The notes beneath the pieces were generated by a model. It searched no databases, was not told where the DNA came from, and worked only from the letters and a program-made list of their open reading frames with translations. This document shows, in pieces, positions 13,269 through 26,913 of a stretch of 64,000 nucleotides of DNA. Positions within the stretch are counted from its first letter, which is position 1. Every line of letters starts with the position of its first letter. The stretch covers positions 124,001 to 188,000 of the forward strand of contig JANDJZ010000022.1 of assembly GCA_027943245.1 (NCBI GenBank). Direction: 5' to 3'. Both the position numbers and the translations under genes were made by a program. Source of the stretch: Acanthamoeba sp. SK_2022b. Its lineage: Eukaryota; Discosea; Longamoebia; Acanthamoebidae.

Positions 13269-13751
13269 ATGCGCGCGTCGCAGACGTCCTCTTCGATCCT
13301 GTACAGATTCATCAATGGGCTCACCGGACGCATTCATTAAAACCAACTTATCGGACTGGACACATTAGCCCAAAAGGAGCTTTGCGGCTCGAGCGTCCAC
13401 TGTTGACCATTGTCTGTCCTACCCAACAACACCTAACGCGACATACGTAGCCCAGGAGCCAACAGCATCGCGGCTGGAATACGGACAGCGACGTATCCAC
13501 CACGCGGGGAATGGTGATGATGGCCATCATCAAAGCACGTCAATAGGCATGCGGCAGAGGTCTTCGGCCGAAGAAGTTATCTACGAGCAACAGTGCCACA
13601 CAGAAGTAGCAGCCGTTTACGCCACAAAGCAACATGCGCCCTTGGCTAGACGCCACAAGTCGTGTGAAGTGGTGTACAATGTTTATCCATAAGATCGAAA
13701 AAAGGTGTGTACAGGGATCAGGAAAGAGAGTTCGTTCTACATCGGGTGGGC
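13269..13751. other. Convergent intergenic region, no gene seen
   Basis: Space between the UFD1-fusion stop and the stop of the small reverse-strand gene. Only short unsupported reading frames occur; it presumably contains the two 3' untranslated regions. Confidence 0.5.
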
Positions 13752-14124
13752 TTACGGGAGATCGCTGAGGTTCTTCTTGGGCGGCAGCTGGCCATCAGCG
13801 TACTTGGTCTGCTTCTTCGTTTGTGCAGAGTAGCCGGTCTAAACAAAAGTAGGAAATAAGTAAATGTGTTATTTAATTTAATTAATTAATGAAAAATAAA
13901 AATTGCACCAGGGCAGGGGCGTACAGAGTTGTGAGCGCCTACCGCGCCATTGTTGGTGGGGGTCCATTCCCTCTGCTTCTGGGGCTTCTTTGGCTTTTCA
14001 GGAACTGCGTTCACCTCCTACAGATGTCACTTGGCGTGAGTCACTGTCTGCAGTGTGTACGCCTTTGGGCACGTACCTGGATCTTTTGTTCGAACTTGTT
14101 CTTCAAGCTGCTGGCGGTGCTCAT
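13752..14124 (-). CDS. Small 69-residue Lys/Pro-rich protein
   Basis: A three-exon gene read from the ATG complement at 14122-14124. Exon 1 encodes MSTASSLKNKFEQKIQ and ends CAG|gtacgtg. Exon 2 (about 13956-14024) encodes a Lys/Pro/Gln-rich segment ending TPTNNGA. Exon 3 (about 13752-13838) encodes TGYSAQTKKQTKYADGQLPP... and stops at TAA (complement of 13752-13754). Both introns are short GT-AG introns and both joins are in frame with no stops. The product lacks Cys and hydrophobic segments, is basic and is probably disordered. I do not recognise the family; the N-terminal amphipathic SSLKNKFEQKIQ is faintly reminiscent of actin-binding motifs, but that is too weak for a call. It is convergent with the UFD1-fusion gene and lies just downstream of, and co-oriented with, the alcohol dehydrogenase. 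Confidence 0.6.
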
Positions 14125-14303
14125 CTTGCTCTTTGGCCTCCCTTTCTTGCTTCGAGTTTTGGTTATGCGTGGCTCTGTGGGCTAAGCAAGGGGCAACAGA
14201 CGATGAGGCTGGCATGTTTGGAATGCAACCCTTTTTTGCTCAACCGTTTTATGCCATTGTCGCAAGACATGGTGATAGAACTCGTTGAGGTGATGTGGTG
14301 TTC

Positions 14304-15741
14304 TTACAGAGGGCTCAGCACGATCCTGCCCTCGATCTGCCCTTGCTTCATCTTCTCAAAGATGCCGTTGATGTCATCCAGCGGCTGCGTTTGGATGCGT
14401 GCCTTGACCTTGCCCCTGGCCGCAAAGTCTAGGCTCTCCTGCAGGTCCAACCTATCATAGGCCAACGCCCGGCGCGCGTGGGTGAGTGTGCAGATCACTG
14501 TGGCTTCACGGCCAACGGTGGCTGCGTACCTGGTGCCCACGATAGAGCCCTTCACGGTGATCTTGTTGAGCACGACGCTGAAGATGTCCAGCGGGAAGGT
14601 CGACGGAGGCAGGCCCACCAGGGCCACCGTGCCGCCACGCCTCACTGTCGACAGAGCTTGCTGCTCGTCGGGTCCACAGGGCCATTGTCAGTCTACGTGA
14701 CATGCTATGACATGCCAAGATCTGGTGAGAGGGTTACCTGGAAGGCCTTGGGCGCGACAGCTGTGACCAGACAGCCGTGGGCCCCGCCCACCTCCTTCCA
14801 CACGACCTGGCCCGGGTCCTGCTTGGCGGCGTTGATGGTCATGTCGGCGCCCAGGTGCTTGGCCAGCGCCAGCGCGTGGTCATGGATGTCGATCGCAATG
14901 GTGTTGAAGCCCATGGCCTTGGCGTATTGCAGGCCCACGTGTCCCAGCCCGCCCAGGCCAAACACCACGCACCACTGCCCGGGCCGCGTGTCGGTCTCCT
15001 TCAGCGCTGCATTCCACAACACGACAGAGTCAGGAATGTTTGGAATGCAGCCGAGTAGCGGGGGTAGCCTCACCCTTGTAGGTGGTGACGCCAGCGCAGA
15101 GGATGGGGGCGGCCTCGACATAGGACAGGGAGTCGGGCAGGACGCCCACGTAGTTGGCGGGCGCGACGGTGTACTCGGCGTAGCCGCCGTGTACCGAGTA
15201 GCCCGTGTTCTGTTGGGAGTGGCACAGGGTCTCCCAGCCGGCGAGGCAGTGCTCACAGTAGCCGCAGGCGCTGTGGAGCCACGGCACGCCCACGCGGTCG
15301 CCCACCTTGAGGCGCTCGACGCCCGACCCGACAGCAACCACCTCGCCCACGCCCTCGTGGCCGGGGATTAGGGGGAGGATGGGCTTGACCGGCCAATCGC
15401 CATCGGCAGCATGGAGGTCCGTGTGGCACACGCCGCACGCGTGGACCTTAATGAGCACGTCGTCCTTGCCAGGAGTGGGCACGGGAACGTTTTTGATGGT
15501 GAGGGGTGCCCCAAACTTGTCCACGACGGCTGCCCGCATAGTCGAGGGAATGCTGGGGCTGGCGGTGGCCAAGAACCTCTGTTGCGAGGCAAGCATCGGG
15601 CATCTGATCGTGCGCGAGGCAGCGCTGGCTGTCGCAGTCCCAACTTTGCTACCCACTGCACACCACAGAAGCCAAGAGAGTCAGCCCTGCACTTGCAGGC
15701 ATGGAGTGAGACCAACCTTGGCTGGCAAACGTTCTGCGCAT
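14304..15741 (-). CDS. Zinc-dependent alcohol dehydrogenase, probable mitochondrial presequence
   Basis: Medium-chain dehydrogenase/reductase that interconverts primary alcohols and aldehydes with NAD(P). Seen: catalytic zinc site [17 protein letters not shown] and [12 protein letters not shown]; structural zinc Cys cluster in [17 protein letters not shown]; Rossmann motif [16 protein letters not shown]; ending [16 protein letters not shown] and [10 protein letters not shown]. The start chosen is the complement of 15739-15741: the short exon MRRTFASQ joins over a roughly 50-base intron to [17 protein letters not shown], giving an Arg/Ser/Ala-rich, acid-free N terminus typical of mitochondrial targeting, ahead of the usual enzyme start STMRAAVV. 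The stop is TAA at the complement of 14304-14306. About four introns. The family resembles propanol-preferring fermentative ADHs; exact substrate is not visible. Confidence 0.9.
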
Positions 15742-15960
15742 CTTGTAAGGTGTTGTTGGCGAAGATGTGAAGCTGTTGTGCGGGTAGGGTATTGTAATGA
15801 ATGAATTGGCTTCGGCCAGCTCTGTGTCGCGAATTTAGCCAAGTTCTGGGAGTCCTGTCGGAGATTTCGGCTGGTTTGGTCACCTGTGCCCCAATAAGAC
15901 GCCGCCCGGCTGTTGCTGGCCAAGCCACGGCAGTAGGCAGGGAACATGTGGCTGTTTTAT

Positions 15961-17640
15961 AACACATAGGAATTCTGAAGAAAGATGAGGAGGATGCAGA
16001 CAACAGCTATGTCCTGGTGGCTGTGCCCAAATGCTTTCCCAATTTCATCCTTCAATGAGGGTGTTGTGGTGACCACCCTCCCCTTGGCCACTCCAGGCCA
16101 CAGTGAGCAGTTGCCCTCCACTGATTCCTGTTTACCCTCCAGCTCACCAGGCCCAGGCTGAAGTTGGTGCTCACCCTCCAGCTTGTCTGCCCTCACCATT
16201 CACCCTCTGGCTCATCAGGCTCAGGTCATGGCAGTGGGCATCCTTGAGCCATTGCAGCAAGCAACAGCAGCCATGAAGAATGTTTATCAAGAGATGCCTG
16301 ATGTTGAGACAGCAGCAAAGGCTGCACACTCCTCTGGTTCTCCTCCAAAGCTGGAGTGCTGATGTTGCACTGTCAACTTGACCTGACAGCACATGAAGTG
16401 TAGCAACAATACACAAGTTGCTACAGTTGCTGCTTGTCTGCTTTAGCTTGAACTCCTTCACTACTGACCATACACAGGGGTTTGGATTGCAGCTAGCCAC
16501 TTGCAGAGGTTGAACTGCTCAGATAGTTGGTGTGCACATGCTGCCCCAGTGCCTCATTCCAAGCCAAGAGCACTCACCACTCCCACCCCATGGACTGCTG
16601 GCTTGCTCCCTGGCATTTGCAACAACAAGTCAGCAGAGAAATAGTACTCATGCTTTCATGTGCAAATCCAACCTTGGTGAGTATGGGGGAGAGGAACAAA
16701 AACCACCCCAGGTTGAGGATGTACTCCAGGCCAGATGGATGTGCTGCTTGCCAGTGCTTTTGATTGCTGCAGCACAATAGCCAAACCCATGGCAAGTCCC
16801 CAGGAAGCCAACTCAACTGGATTGTAGTGGTGGCAGGGTAGAGTACAGTCATCTACTGCATGCAGGAAGTTGAGAGCCTGTGAGCATAGGGTGAGGAGCT
16901 CTGGAGTGGCAGCAAGGAGGTGAAGGAAATGTTGTTCTTGGCATGCTGGAAGGCAATGAGGGGTACTGCACAGTGTTCCAGTGGAGGGAGTTGATGATGG
17001 CCAGCTTCAGTGCTGCTTGGCGCTGCTGGAGCTCCTCCTCAGATGCTTGATGACAAGCTCCTCTCATAAAGTGCATGCAGCCTTAAGGACCTCATTGCAG
17101 ACATTGGTCTGCCCACTCTCAAGGGTGAATCATACACCTCCAAGAACAAATTGTGCCTGGCCCACAATGACAGTTGATATCATCCTCTCCACTATGCCTG
17201 GGCAGAATTCTTCAAGGAGCATGCAGAAGGCTGCCAACAAGCTGAGCAAGGACTCAGTTGCTGCAAGCACTGAGTATGGAGTCTACATCCCCATCTGCAA
17301 GTGATGTAATGCATGGTACTCTCCTCCCCAGACAGGTGCTGAAAAATAGTCACTGTCATTACTAAACACAGGTCTTTATGTTGTTGTAGTAGTCTGTTGT
17401 TCACCACATGTTGGTGTAGAGCTGTTCTTTTGTTGTCCCAGTCCTTTGCCAAATTCCTTTTCCCTAAACTCTTCCAGCTTTCTATTTTGTTCCTCTTGCT
17501 TGAGGGCCTGGTGATGGTGTGCTGCTGTTGTTGTAGTGTTGAGCTGGTGTTGGTGCTGTCTGGAACTTGTATCACTTTGTTGGTGTATTTTAGGGTGAAG
17601 TCCTTGTGCCTATACCAAGGGCTCAGCATTCATCATCAAT
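15961..17640. repeat. CpG-depleted island, probable decayed mobile element of unknown class
   Basis: In 1,680 bases I count a single CpG, at about 17020, while flanking exons have several per 60 bases. TG and CA are in excess, as expected after deamination of methylated CpG. No reading frame here can be assigned to a gene: stops are frequent on both strands and no splice-consistent protein emerges. The composition matches the island at 34561-36180, which does contain a decayed transposase, so origin as a mobile element is inferred. No terminal repeats were found by eye. Confidence 0.5.
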
Positions 17641-17932
17641 CTTCCTGTATCACAACATAAACTCATTTTGAGTGGAAAACAACAAGGAAATCGATTTCCA
17701 CTTACACCCAGATAAAATCAAGTGCCTTCCACCTCAAGAATGTAACTGCAAATTACCCCGCGCAAAAAGCATCTACTGTGGGCGGCAAAATCTGGACAAA
17801 GCAAGTGTAGCCTGTCCGCCCCCATTGGGTGAAGTGATTCTGCGCGGTCAAGCTCTTCACACTGAACGACGAAGAGGCGCTCCAACAAAAGCGGCACGCT
17901 GGCCAGGCATACTACAACATTGAGCGCACAAG
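17641..17932 (+). promoter_or_regulatory. Upstream region of Rab2-like copy 1
   Basis: Short gene-free stretch of normal CpG content. The segment from about 17848 (AAGCTCTTCACACTGAACGA) is repeated with changes at about 19387 upstream of the second Rab2 gene, so the duplication that made the pair included about 85 bases of 5' flank. Confidence 0.45.
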
Positions 17933-19190
<1,258 letters not shown>

Positions 19191-19457
19191 GGCAACAGGA
19201 GCACCAACGACTAGGGGGCTGCTCACCGCTGAACTCTCTTGCTCTCGTTCTTTGATGGGAATTGGCTCCCCGAATTATCTTTACAAAACATGATATAGAT
19301 AAATATTGGAAAATTGATTGTGATCATCAAGCGCCAGGACTTGAACCGACAGGGTCAACCACCCGGAAGATTTGCCGTGGCGTTCAAGGAACGCTCTTCA
19401 CACCGAACGACGAAGCTGCGGCCCGACAAGCGCGGTGTTTTGGTTTTGCTACAATAG

Positions 19458-20852
<1,395 letters not shown>

Positions 20853-21153
20853 CCGCTGCCCCCCCCCCCAAAGCCTCGCTTTCTCTCTCGTTCTTTCGCC
20901 CTGTGTAGATAACAGTAGAAAATTTCCGGCAACGGAAGCAGCGAATTATTGCACTTTTTCTATTGTTCTCGCGCAGAGTATTAATAATAGTTGGCGACGC
21001 TGCGCCAGTGACAGGTACTGCGCCAATATTTTTTTTTAAAAAAAAGAGGTTTTTTGTATTTTTATTGGGAGATTTATTTATTTGAATTTTCAGTCCATTT
21101 TGTATTTTACGCGAGTAAAAAGATCTCTTCTCTGGGCATTCAGGGGGTGCCTC
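20853..21153. other. Intergenic, no gene seen
   Basis: AT-rich 3' flank of Rab2 and promoter side of the F-box/ankyrin gene, with T and A homopolymer runs at about 21030-21060. Confidence 0.5.
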
Positions 21154-22891
21154 ATGTCGATGGAGACTCTGCCGTCAGAGGTCGTGTGCATGATCCTGAG
21201 GTACGCGGGGCGACGTCCTCAATTAGCGCACGTGTGCCGACTGTGGAGAGGGATCGTCCACGAGGTAGACGCGCGCTGGCCCCGGGCCCGGAAAAACCGT
21301 CCGAGGCGTCGAGTATGCCGTCTACCTGGCACGCGCGGGCCAGGCTGCGCTCCTGCGGTGGGCCGAATCGGAGGGCTGCCCGATGGACGATCGGGTGGTC
21401 GCGGTCGCCATACACACGCGGCGCGAGAACATCGCCCTGTGGGCCATCGGGCGTCCATCGCTGGCGGCCGGGAGGAGGGCGGTCGCGGCGGCAGCGCGCG
21501 CTGGGCGCGTCGACCTGTTGGCGGCCATGCGCGACCTCAACGAGGGCGAATGGCGCCATCGGGACGCCGTGCGCATGGCGGCCCTCGGAGGCCACGCCGA
21601 CACCATCGACTGGCTCCGTGCCAACGGATGTCCCTGGGACGCGCTGGCATGTTCTCACGCCGCCAAGGGCGGCCACTGGCGCCTCCTGGAGAGGTTGCTC
21701 GCCGAGGGGTGCCCCGTCGACCATCGGACGATGGCCGCGGCTGCCCGACTGGGCCGCGCCGACGTCGTGCAGGCATTGAGGGCGCGCGGGTGCGCGTGGG
21801 ACGCGACCGTGTGCGAGGGCGCGGCAAGCGGAGGCCACCTCCCCCTTTTGCAGTGGTTGCATGCCAACAAGTGTCCGTGGGGTCGACGCGTGCCCCTGGC
21901 GGCCGCGCGCGGCGGCCACATCGACGCCCTGCGCTGGTTGGCCGAGACCGGTTGCCCGTGGAACCTGGGGCGCGGCATGTGCGAGGCCGCCTTCCGCCTG
22001 GGACACATGGAAATGGTCAGGTGGCTCGTCGCGCGCGGCGACGGCGACGACTATGTGGAGCTGGCCGTCAAGTCCAACGATGTCGAACTACTCGGATGGG
22101 CCGCTGACCGCGGCCACGCGCGGCTCCCCGATATCGCCCGCACGGCGGCCATGCACGACAAGCGGGCCATCGTCGAGTGGGCGCGCGATCGCGGCATGGC
22201 ATGGACATCTAACGTGATCGACGGCGCCGCCTTCGGGGGCCACCTCCGACTGCTGCAGTGGATGCACGCTCAGGGTTGCCCGATGAGCGAGTGGACGTTT
22301 CAATGCGCGGCGGCAAAAGGCAGCGTCGACATGCTCCGCTGGATGTTGGAGCAGGGCTGCCCGACCAGTGTGGGCGCCTGCCACCAAGCAGCGCAGGGCG
22401 GTCACCTGGAGGCGCTCAAATGGTTGCATGCGCATGGACTGCCTTTGGACAAATACGTGTGCGAGGCAGCGATACACCACCTCGATGTGCTGATATGGGC
22501 ACGCGCCAACGGGTGCCCCTGGAGAAAGGAGGTCACTTACTGGGCGTCGTCGGCGAGCCACTACAACGCCGACGTGCTGATGTGGGCGATCGAGAATGGC
22601 TGTCCGACCGGGTGGAACGTCGTGTGCCACCTGGTGGATCAGAAGCGCTACGACCTGGCACGATGGGCCTACGAGCACGGGTGTCCCCTGTGGCGCAAGG
22701 TGGTTCTACGCGATGCTGGGTATCGACGTGCCGATCGTGCCTTCATCGAGTGGGTCGAGAGCCTCCCCGACTGGGAACCGGGACTGGAACGCGATGGAAC
22801 TCACAGCGAGGACGATGAGGATTCTGATGAGAACATAACCGACGACTATAGCGACGACGAGGAAGACGAAGGGGATGACATGGATGTATAG
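21154..22891 (+). CDS. F-box and ankyrin-repeat protein with GCPW-type repeats
   Basis: Near-intronless gene. ATG at 21154 starts an F-box (METLPSEVVCMILRYAG, HVCRLWRGIVHE). From about 21295 a second frame carries roughly 13 ankyrin-like units of about 30 residues, most with a G(C/R)P(W/M/V/T) motif, for example IDWLRANGCPWD, LQWLHANKCPWG, LRWLAETGCPWN, LMWAIENGCPTG. The protein ends in an Asp/Glu-rich tail and TAG at 22889-22891. The two frames differ near 21265-21300: either a short weak intron (GATC|gtccacg to ccgag|GCGTC restores frame) or a frameshift. F-box/ankyrin proteins of this style are abundant in Acanthamoeba and in giant viruses infecting it. The inferred function is an SCF substrate adaptor. 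GC and CpG content are very high, as in the neighbours. Confidence 0.75.
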
Positions 22892-22978
22892 GGCAAGTTG
22901 TCCCCAACAGGGCTTCAACGATAACAATCCCGACACGCACAAGTTAGAATGGCGAATTCTTGAAATGGTTTGGCAGGA

Positions 22979-24270
22979 ATGAACTCAACAGGGTTGCCGA
23001 CCAGGGAGAAACATAAATCACAAATCGAAGCAAAAAGGCGAGAAGCAATCATGTTTGCGCCCAAGGGAGGGGGAGGTGAGGACAAGGAGGAGGTTGCAAG
23101 GCTGTTGCGGAAACGCTACGGGCCGTTCGTCAAGGATGCTGAGGAGATGGATCGCCTCCTACAGCTCCTGACTGACGTGGGCATGTTCACGTACTTGCCC
23201 GCACTTTTAAGTTGCTGTATTTGCATTAATAATATCAAATATTATATTATTTTTTACGAAATTTAGTAAAAATGGATAAACTAAATTTTGTTTTAAATAA
23301 TATAATATTTATTTTTGAAAAATACGTAATTACAATAAACATTTGTAACCATTCATTATCGCTTTGCTTTGGCCAGGATGGCCGACGTAGCCACCCGGCT
23401 ACGCAAGAACTCGCTCTACACGCTGTCCCCGCCCGTGCCCATGGCCGTGCTCACGCTACTGCACGAGTGCTACGGCCAACAGGTCATGCGCTCCCCCATC
23501 TACGGTACAGCCTCACCTCCACATGCGTGCGTGTGTCCATAGACTGATGCGTCGCTCCACGCAGGCGAGGTGGCGGGCAAGTTCACGGACGAGCCACTGC
23601 CCGTGTGGACTGCCTCCAAGCGTCTGCTTGCCGATGTCTTCTTTTTCTTTGAGTACGTCGTCATCGTCATCACAGTCATTACGCGTGTGTGCTCATGCGC
23701 CTGCAGGTACATGTTCGAGGACGGCGACGGAGAACACACGGCCTGGCCCCACCTCACACGAATGGTAGCCTTTTCTCTCACGGTTTTTATATTATTATTC
23801 ATTAATAATTTCGCTTTGTTGAAATCGTGATGGGGGCGCACAGAACAGGGCTAGCTTCAAGCACAGCAGCAACCCGCGGCTGCCCGTCGAGGACAAGAGG
23901 GACTACTACGGACGCATCGCCATCCGAGACAGCAACAAGTAACTGTGCACATCATACTACACCCATACTCCACCTAGTGCCACCTCCCGCTTCATGTTGA
24001 CTCACGTCCTCTTCCTCTCCACTCGTCTATCACAGCATCGTCCGAGTAGAGATCCTCAAGGCATCACACGCTACACACAATTGATTATTCATTAGTTTGT
24101 TTAATATTAATTGATTATTCTTTCTTATATGCGCAGACGGCGAAGATGGACAAAGCGGTGGGAGGCAGCAAGGAGGAGATGATACGGAAGACGTCGTTCC
24201 ACCTCACTCAGTCCCAGGCACACTTTGTCAAGCGCAATATCTTCGAGGAGGAGATAAAGGAGCTCAGGTA

Positions 24271-24327
<57 letters not shown>

Positions 24328-25694
24328 ATGCGGCACATGCGTGGATGTCTCTGATAGTGGAGGTGGGATGGTGTAGGAAGAAGTACGAGCTGGGCGTGTT
24401 GGACTCGCAGGGCTGCGTGCCGCTCGAAGACCACGTGCACCGGCCGCCGACCAGCAGCGAGGACGACACGGACGACAACGACAGGGACGGGGAGGGAAAC
24501 GCAGACGGCGAGGATGGCGACGACCGGCGATACGAACGCGAAAGCGAAGACGAGAGCGAATGCGAAGGCGAACGCCTGCATCGCACGGGATTGGTGACAA
24601 TCCAAGGCCGGCGCCAGCGGAGCCTGTCGGCCAGCGAAGCCAAGAAGGGAAAGCAGATAGACCGTAAGAACGAAAGCGAGAACGAAAACGAAAACGAAAT
24701 CCCGAACGAAACACCGAACGATAGCGAAAACGAAAACGAAAGCGAACAGAAGCCGGGGGAGAGGAGGAGGAGCAAGCTGAAGAAGACCACACGGACGCTG
24801 CCCACGCGTCGGCCGTCGCGCAACGGCGGGTCGTCCCTCGCCGGCGAGCACAACTACGAGGCGCGCATGAACCGACGAAAGACGCGCTCCAAGTCGCTCG
24901 ACGTGGTCCTGCGCCACATCTCGCTCTCCCACCACCACCACCACAGGACGACCGCGCTCGAGGCCGTCACCCATCTCGAAAGCAGAACGTCGTCGTCGTC
25001 GTCATCTTCTATTATGAACGCCATCGACCACATGCTGGCCCATCACGACAGCCACGCCCACCAGGGGTTCACGGACGGCGACGACGAGACAACCACGACC
25101 ACGACGTCGACAACAACGATGATAGCGACGATGGTGAAGAAGAACAAAAAGAAGAAGGAGAAAATGGAGAAGACCCAGAAGAGGGCCTATTCGTTCTCCA
25201 TGATCGGCGTCCAGAAGGAGGCCTCCCTGCCCCCGCAGCCCGAGCTCGACGATGGGTGCGCCGCCACCGCCGCCCCCATATTTCGTTTTCGTTCTTGTCT
25301 TCGTTTTTCGCTGTTGGCGTGTCGGGGCGGTGACTGACCGGTGGCGTGCGGGAGCAGCGAGCTGGTCGTGCGATTCTTTGGGATGAAGGACAACGACCTG
25401 ATCCTCAAGGTCGCCGCCAATCTCAGCCGAGGTGCGTCACCGTTATTTTTCTTCCATTAGATTCTTTATTAAATTTTATTTATTTATTTATTTTGATAAT
25501 CAACTAAAATGTTCGGTTGTTGCGCGACATGCAGCGGAAATGGAAGTGGGGCCGTGGCAGGCGGCCGATTTCAAGCGGGGCAGCAGCCTGCTGGGCATCG
25601 CCAAGGGCTTCGTGCCCCAGAACATGATGCACGGCGGCATGAAGATCCACGGCGGGTTCTGGCAGATGTACAAGGTGCGCCAGGATTCGTCTGC

Positions 25695-25757
<63 letters not shown>

Positions 25758-25962
25758 GCTGATCCTGTGTGGCGCAGGCCATCAACAAGGGCTGCTGGAA
25801 GCAGCACCGCTGCGACCTGGTGGAGCGCATCGTGCAGCGATTCGGCGAGGCCGCCATGGCCAGCGACAGCCACAAGCGAATCGTCTTCACCGGCCACAGC
25901 ATGGCACTTGACCCCTCCCCCCTACTCCCATTTATACTCCAAGCCAGCTCTGACTGCGCACA

Positions 25963-26034
<72 letters not shown>

Positions 26035-26474
26035 GGCACACACGCCCGCGATCTGATGCGCAATAGGGTGCAGCGCTGGCGGCGATGGCGGCCTTCCAGC
26101 TGATCCATCGGTACCCGCAGCTGCGGAAGCGACTCTTCCTCATCCAGTTCGGGGCGCCGCGCTACGCCCGCAAGGCGTTTGCCCGCTGGCTCAACCAACA
26201 GCTCAACGGGCGCATCCTTCAGATCCATCTCGAGGGCGACCAGACGCCCAAGTCGCCCCCCTCGCCTCCCTTTGTACGCGCGCATGCCACGATACCTCAG
26301 AGCGGAGGCAGTAGGCTGACCGCGTGTGTGCAGTTTGGCTGGTACGCGCCGGGGCCGGTGGTGGAGATCACGGGCAAGCACCTCTACGCCAAGAGCGGCG
26401 GCCGCGACGAGTTTGGCCACGAGCCCCACTTCCAGTACTGGACCGTTCTGCGCACTATCCTTGCCTACTCCTAG
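22979..26474 (+). CDS. Class 3 lipase (alpha/beta hydrolase) with long charged insertion
   Basis: A lipase that would hydrolyse acylglycerols or phospholipids. ATG at 22979 (MNSTGLPTREKHKSQIEAKR); an upstream ATG at 22965 stops after five codons. Exons include MADVATRLRKNSLYTL, DYYGRIAIRDSNN, HLTQSQAHFVKRNIFEEE, then a very charged low-complexity segment (about 24440-25180, repeated Glu-Asn/Glu-Ser and His runs). The catalytic part follows: GSSLLGIAKGFVPQNMMHGG, KIHGGFWQMYKAIN, the nucleophile elbow TGHSMGAALAAMAAFQL, FLIQFGAPRYARKAF, and C-terminal GRDEFGHEPHFQYWTVL, whose late His may complete the Ser-Asp-His triad. Stop TAG 26472-26474. The intron splitting the elbow has no GT donor; a GC-AG intron (about 25904-26067) restores GHSMG. 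Introns hold (CA)n tracts. No clear signal peptide. Confidence 0.8.
24270..24326 (+). repeat. (CA)n microsatellite in lipase intron
   Basis: CA tract starting immediately after a GTAC donor sequence in an intron of the lipase gene. Confidence 0.9.
25697..25755 (+). repeat. (CA)n microsatellite in lipase intron
   Basis: CA tract in the intron between the exons ending WQMYK and beginning AINKG. Confidence 0.9.
25963..26042 (+). repeat. (CA)n microsatellite in the GC-AG lipase intron
   Basis: CA tract inside the intron that interrupts the GHSMG nucleophile elbow. Confidence 0.9.
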
Positions 26475-26525
26475 GAGTATGACGAAACCCGACGTTGCCC
26501 GGTCGACTGAAGCTTCTTCATGTAC

Positions 26526-26531
26526 AATAAA
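26526..26531 (+). promoter_or_regulatory. Candidate polyadenylation signal AATAAA
   Basis: AATAAA 52 bases after the lipase stop codon. Confidence 0.45.
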
Positions 26532-26913
26532 TACATCAGAGCACCCAGATGCAGAGGGATGAAGAACGCAATATCACTGTAATGACTATCATTTAGTGGC
26601 AAAGTGAAGAACTCATATCAATGGTCGTCAGTCCCAAAGTCATGGACAATCTTGTACTTGAGCTTCCCTTGCTAGAGGTCTCCAGAGCTTTGAGATCACA
26701 AGAAAGCCACTGGGGCTACCTACTGTTCCAGGTGGCAAAGGACAGTTCTGCCGTGGGTTGAAGGGCCATGCCCGGGAGGTGTCTTGTCCGCACATAATTA
26801 GCAATTTAAAAATAATAATAAAAACCAGGCAAGACCGTTATCGCTCCAATCTTAACATTAAAACAACACTTGAGTGAGGATAGAGGGAGACGTAAGAAAG
26901 CGTTGACCGGAAG
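26532..26913. other. Intergenic with CpG-poor stretch
   Basis: No gene seen. About 26560-26770 has only about three CpG in 200 bases and may be a small relic like the larger CpG-poor islands; the rest is the AT-rich promoter side of the Arf gene. Confidence 0.35.

Noticed and set aside
19335..19350. tRNA fragment on the reverse strand (GGTTCAAGTCC, a B-box match)
   Set aside because: The stem around the loop does not pair and no acceptor, D or anticodon arm can be drawn.
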